32,010 nucleotides of DNA from Folioceros fuciformis. Its lineage: Eukaryota > Anthocerotophyta > Anthocerotopsida > Anthocerotales. A program made the translations under genes and the position numbers. How positions within the stretch are numbered: the stretch's first letter is position 1; each line of letters starts with the position of its first letter. Below the pieces are notes generated by a model. It was not told where the DNA came from, did no database searches, and worked only from the letters and a program-made list of their open reading frames with translations. Positions 27,592 through 32,010 of the stretch are shown here, in pieces. The stretch is taken from the NCBI GenBank assembly GCA_049999805.1, contig JBNGIO010002906.1, forward strand, positions 1-32,010, read 5' to 3'.

Positions 27592-30172
27592 TCATACTAC
27601 CGGAAGTCTCGCCCAGTCCGGAAGAGGACATTCGTAGCTCCATTTCTCACATGAATATTTGACGCAATGCAACCAGATCCCAACGACGTCCTCTTCGTAT
27701 CTGCACAAGCAATACCAGACTAAGATTTACGCTTCCACAGAGTCAGCTCTCTTTATCAATCTCGCTAGAGAGATTTACCCGGCAGGTTCCCAATTCGGAC
27801 AATGTGTGCAAAGGGGATCTGCTGTAAACTCAGTTACTGAGCTTCTTAGGAAAGGATGTAAACTTCCAGCATCCTGTTTCGCTTCTCCTCCTGCTTTACT
27901 ACATTCAATCATCAGATCCGCGTCCGTTTTCCCTTGTATCTGACCTGGTTCCGTTTTTTAACAGACGTTATCAACAATGTGAACTCCACGGACTGTCCTC
28001 TGGGGTTTACCCCTGCTGCTGGAAGAGACCCAACCTGGAGGAGAAGTAGTTTCGGTTGAAATGCTTGAGCGACGTTCAACAGGGCTGTCAGCACCTCTAG
28101 CTGCTACTTGATCAGCTGTTGTTTCTTCTTTTGACCTCCTTGCAACGTTCTTGTGGAGATAGAGGCCATCATTAGCAATGGGATGGCCCAAGTATTGGAG
28201 ATGAACACGGATCTATAGGGCAACTCAACCTGTTAGAGACCTATGGATAACAAAACTCTTTACCACAACGTAGGCACCAACCACAAAGAACATGATACTT
28301 GGACTCTTACCTGATGGGTTCTGCCTGTAAGAGGCATGCATTTGACAATGCTATATTTCCCATCGGTCCTAAGCCTTGAAAACCGGGTGCAGGAATCCTT
28401 GCCTTGTCTGCCAGCCTCCTCAGGTGCGTGCTGAAGACGTTTGAAATGTGCAGTGAGCGCAAAGATGCCAAGGCAGTCAAGCAGCTGGGTAAGAATGCCT
28501 TGTACTTTCCATAATAAGTGCAATAGCCAAGACCAGGGCATCTTGTACCTCCACAGTGCTGAGACCCTCGCGCGCGTCATACAAAACTGGAGCGTTCACT
28601 TCCTCCTGCGTCAATGAAATTGGTTAACAGCATTATGTAGTCGTGCCAAGTAAAAAGCAGTGGAAGAAGGGCTGCGCAAATAGGTACCTCACTTTCTGGA
28701 AACACACCCAGTACTTTGGCGACATATTCTTTCTGAACTCTTCCTGCCTCGATCTGTCAAGGAGATCAGAGTTTGCAAAAGCAGGAAAATCAGACAAAGT
28801 GTTCAGGGTATCCACGGAAGCACAAACAACTTGGTTCATGCTGTGTCACAACAATGAAGAAACGACCTCTTCCCGAAACAGATCCGCTGTGTGTGCATTC
28901 CTTGCAAGGATCAACAGACCAGATACAAGACGGTCAAGCCGATGTATGGCTGTAATCAATCAAGGCCATAAACAAAAGGCAATATGTAAACTGTACTAGA
29001 CGGCAGACTTTCTACATCATAGAACGCATTACAAAAAGCCTGCAAAGGCTAGGAGAGGGGATACGGTAAAGGGGCCCGGTTTTATGCTCGGCTTGTAGAA
29101 TTCCTATCACTGTGTTTTTCCGATACTGACCGCATGCGTGGACCTGATACATTAGACCTCAAAAAATACCCATAGCGTTAAACATAGTCTCTGCAAGAAA
29201 TTGCACCACGTGAGGAAAGGCTGTCCATAACCACCAAGTTAGCACTGATACTTACAGGGACAGAAGCAGGTTTGCATACAACCAGCACATCTGGCCCTTC
29301 CTGCAGTACTGTCACAGGCTCTGCCATCACAGGTGGTTCATGCCTAGAACCCGGGTTGTTGAGATACACCGACCAATATGCAAGCTATGCATCAGAGAAG
29401 GAATGCACATGACTAACAATGAGATACTAAACCCCAGGAAATACCTGTGCACAAAATGACTCACTGATTGGGAGTCGCGTACAACATAGCTGATTGTGAT
29501 CCTCTGCCCACCAACACGAATCCGACCACGTTCGACAGCTTTCACCTTGAAAGTGGCAGAGATCTCAGCTCCATCACGCAACTACTAACCCAGCATAGCG
29601 CATTTCAACAAATAAGTACCCAAGAACCAGGATGCAGCTAGAAAGATAGCTCACATAGTATTGAGCAGGGCGCTGTCTAAATTCATGTGAAAATAGATCA
29701 ACAATGTTCTTTCCTGCCCACCTCCTTTTTACCTGATACAAGACAAAGTGAACCAGTGCTAATCAACCGACATGTTGGCCTCGGCTGCAGGTACTTCGAG
29801 CATACACGAGGGCCAGAACTTTTCTATTCATAACGAAAATACTTTAAAAATGCTGCAAACCAGTAGGAGAAAAAACAAACGTGAGCAAGGAACTCGAAGA
29901 AATATGGCCGCACCAATCGCCTACCTGTGTAAATCATAATCCCCAGAAATCGGTCAGCACTTCATAGTTGCGATACATCGAGTTCATAAGCAACATCAAG
30001 TATCGAACTCAAACAAGCAACATCATCAAGTATCGAACACAAAGAAGCAACATCCCGTACCCTCTCTGATTATGTAATCTTCAGCGGTAGCTGGTCTGTC
30101 AGCGGTTTCCCACCGAACATTTGTATCATCCAAAACGTTACTGCCCACCCGGGAACTTGCAACCGGCAGCAT
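27592..30172 (-). CDS. RluA-family RNA pseudouridine synthase (plant PUS7-like), 13 exons
   Basis: Isomerises uridine to pseudouridine in RNA. Exons (minus): 30061-30172, 29881-29924, 29655-29732, 29445-29545, 29256-29343, 29065-29143, 28867-28949, 28688-28753, 28549-28605, 28311-28430, 28011-28212, 27779-27944 and 27592-27700. They join in frame to 1305 nt, 434 residues. Landmarks are LVRPYFFEF, an S4-like region (VERGRIRVGG, 82-91), VCKPASVPV with CGQYRKNT, the catalytic HRLDRLVSG (Asp173), [38 protein letters not shown], and a C-terminal CTHC...WLHC...YEC motif that could bind zinc, all as in Arabidopsis RNA pseudouridine synthase 7. The exon 10 acceptor and the 66-nt intron 11 (which removes a TAA at 27958) are the least certain. 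Intron 1 contains a 27-30 bp repeat. Confidence 0.9.
29988..30054. repeat. Short tandem repeat in intron 1 of the pseudouridine synthase gene
   Basis: Two full and one partial copy of a 27-30 bp unit starting AAGCAACATC and containing AAGTATCGAAC, at 29988, 30015 and 30045. Confidence 0.8.
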
Positions 30173-30525
30173 GGCACACCTGGGCAAGCAAGCGACGAAT
30201 GTCAGGCTCACGCTCTCAAATTCAAATAGTTTGCTTGCTCTTTATATGTAAGTGATATCCGAACGTGAGGGTGCCCTAACTATTACTGGGATTACAGTAT
30301 GTGGTCGACGTCGTTGGTCAGTCACACAGACGAGTTCCAGAGGGATTGGGGAGGTCGATTGCTTGTGAAATATGTGTGATATTCGAGCTTGAGGCCTCCC
30401 ACACTACCGAGAGCCGGGTATGGTAGATGCGCCTCCTGTTGCCACAGGAGTTTCGAAGGTCTTTTCACCCAAGAGCTGGACTCAACATTCAGAGTTAAGG
30501 GCAAGAACATTCGACTCGCGAGGTC
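30173..30525. promoter_or_regulatory. Divergent promoter region pseudouridine synthase / TRAPPC2L
   Basis: Only 353 bp separate the two start codons, which point away from each other, so the promoters must overlap or be shared. A TATA-like TTTATATG lies at about 30240-30248. On the minus side, CTTGCTTGCCCAG just before the synthase ATG could be a 5'-UTR intron acceptor, which would place its transcription start inside or beyond this interval. Confidence 0.5.
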
Positions 30526-31334
30526 ATGGTCATGATCATCTGTGTAGCTGTGGTGGGGCAGCAGGTGAGTCCACTTCGGCTGGTCTCCGTGAAATGGAGC
30601 CGTAGGCTGAAGGACCTTAGCTGCGTGATGCGTGGAATGGAATGAAAATGTTGTACCTGTGTGGCGCCGCAGAACAATCCTCTCTACTTGCAAAGCTTCA
30701 CGGAAGACAACGGTGACGAGGATCTAAAGTTTCACCACTTGGTACACTGTTCGCTGGATGTGTTCGAGGAGAAAGGTGCGTAGGTATAAGGGGAACCCGC
30801 AGATTTTCAGTATTTTGCAATGCGAAGAGAGAATGTTCAGCTAATTCTTTCCTGTGACCTGCCTGCAGTGAACACCAAAAAAGCAGGTGCAACATCAAGC
30901 GAGACATTTCTTGGTCTTCTTTACCCTTCAGAGGGCTATAAAATGTAAGAGCCGCTTGTCTGTGCTGTGGAGTAGTCGAGCGTCACTCGTATTTGATTCA
31001 GTGTTTGCTACTTGCAGCTTTGGATACTTGAGTAACACGAAGATCAAATTTGTTCTTATCACCAGTGATCAAGAGCACAGGGATGCCGACGTGAGAGGTG
31101 TAGGTTTCTCGACTGTAGCCTGCCTTTGGAAGTGGAACGGGACTCGAGGCCCCTCCAATGATGCTAGAAATGATGTGTATTTGCTGTTTGCAGTTTTTCC
31201 GTAGATTCCATTCGGCCTATGTGGATGCAGCGTCAAATCCTTTCCATGTGCCAGGGAAGAGGATCACATCGCCTGCCTTTGCGGAGAGAATTAGTGCTAT
31301 TGTGAAATCTTTTGGTGCCACTTCAGCAGCCTGA
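30526..31334 (+). CDS. TRAPPC2L: TRAPP complex subunit 2-like protein, 5 exons
   Basis: A small longin-fold (sedlin-like) subunit of the TRAPP vesicle-tethering complex, acting in ER-Golgi and trans-Golgi traffic. Exons are 30526-30564, 30673-30775, 30869-30944, 31018-31099 and 31194-31334, joining to 441 nt (146 residues; plant members are about 140). Key segments are MIICVAVVGQQ, NNPLYLQSF, LKFHHLVHCSLDVFEEK, SSETFLGLLYP, FGYLSNTKIKFVLITSD, RDADVRG, FFRRFHSAYVDAASNPFHVP and FAERISAIVKSFG. All introns are GT-AG and short (73-108 bp). The last donor is placed at GGT|GTAGGT because it keeps the conserved VRG residues in phase. An in-frame TAA lies 30 nt upstream, so the start is ATG 30526 or the second ATG 30532. 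Confidence 0.93.
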
Positions 31335-32010
31335 CTTGGGTGTCACAACACCATGATGCAGCCATTGGCCACGGCTGTCTGCAATTGGATGCGACAAAAC
31401 GGATACAAGATGAATGAGCTTGTCTTAGTTCTGTGAGTAGGATTCGATGCTGGTGCACCTGCTTCGTGGCACACTGATGCACTCACGGTGTACGCTGCTC
31501 CTCAACCATGCTCCCGGACATTTCAGACTTGCTCAGTGCAATCCATTTACTAGAAAAGTAGATCTGGAGACGGGATTATCGGGCTGGCTATTAATTGTAG
31601 GCACGGCTATCGCTATTGAATGCCAACTTCCCTGTCCTCGCCACCTCCACTATTCTCACATTCCAGGGGAGGGTGATGACCCCTTAGACCTCGGCAAATG
31701 ATTTTTACTTGGGGGCTTAAAGCCCCTTTTTTTAACTCCTTTAGATAATTTATACTTGAAAAAAAAAGTGTCCAATAGACCCTTTTAATCTAAACTTGGA
31801 GGCCTAAAGCCATTTTACCTTAAAACACAAGGAAGTTTTTTTCAAAAAAACCAAAAAATAACAAATTACTCCTAAAACATAAACGCGGAATATTTTAAAG
31901 TGAGAGGGAAAATAGCTTGAAGCTTACAACCTTTGTCCTACTAAGCCATCGAGTATAATTGTTGTTTCTAGGTCGTATTTTGTTTTTTGCATATCCAAGG
32001 TCCTTTTGGT
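31335..32010. other. 3' flank of TRAPPC2L and AT-rich tail
   Basis: No coding region supported. From about 31690 the sequence is AT-rich with A and T runs. Two copies of an 18-bp motif (ACTTGGRGGCYTAAAGCC) lie at 31707-31724 and 31794-31811. The first forms a perfect 7-1-7 hairpin (GGGGCTTAAAGCCCC, 31712-31726) followed by seven T. Confidence 0.5.

Noticed and set aside
31712-31733. Rho-independent terminator
   Set aside because: The stem plus T run looks right, but the surroundings are a nuclear multi-exon gene, where such terminators do not operate; kept only as a curiosity.

Overview
The window is nuclear DNA of a plant. The gene set includes a type I metacaspase with an LSD1 zinc finger, an ATL-type RING-H2 protein, an AP-1 gamma-adaptin with ear domain, a fused eukaryotic GMP synthetase, an RluA-type pseudouridine synthase with a plant-style C-terminal Cys motif, and TRAPPC2L. 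The transposons are plant-type copia, MULE and L1-like elements. A DUF7869-like ORF and an amino-DNA-methyltransferase-like gene point to a non-flowering lineage (bryophyte, lycophyte, fern or streptophyte alga). That lineage guess is inference; no species can be named.

The left half (1 to about 16.4 kb) is layered transposon DNA. The 3' part of a plus-strand Ty1/copia element (A, about 1-3897) sits inside a minus-strand copia element (B, 3898-7858). B in turn cut a DUF7869-like gene (minus, 7859-8340) just after its VGHT motif. Next come a hairpin-rich stretch, a degenerate CAATCT array, and a plus-strand beta-class N4/N6 amino-methyltransferase-like pseudogene with a 192-bp intron (9593-11578). 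They are followed by a small unknown Cys-containing ORF, an L1-type reverse transcriptase fragment and a decayed MULE transposase. Most coding frames here carry stops, many of which a single C-to-T change could explain.

The right half (16.4-32 kb) is gene-dense and arranged mostly as divergent pairs: GMP synthetase (-) / AP-1 gamma-adaptin (+); ATL RING-H2 ligase (-) / metacaspase (+); pseudouridine synthase (-, 13 exons) / TRAPPC2L (+, 5 exons). The first four are uninterrupted ORFs; the last two are multi-exon genes whose splice sites and phases I worked out by hand. These are unrelated housekeeping and stress genes (purine synthesis, clathrin traffic, ubiquitination, cell death, RNA modification, vesicle tethering) and form no operon-like unit.

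The best candidate for something undescribed is the DUF7869 plus methyltransferase pair, with related hairpin repeats beside and inside it. It may be a remnant of a mobile element that carried its own DNA methyltransferase.
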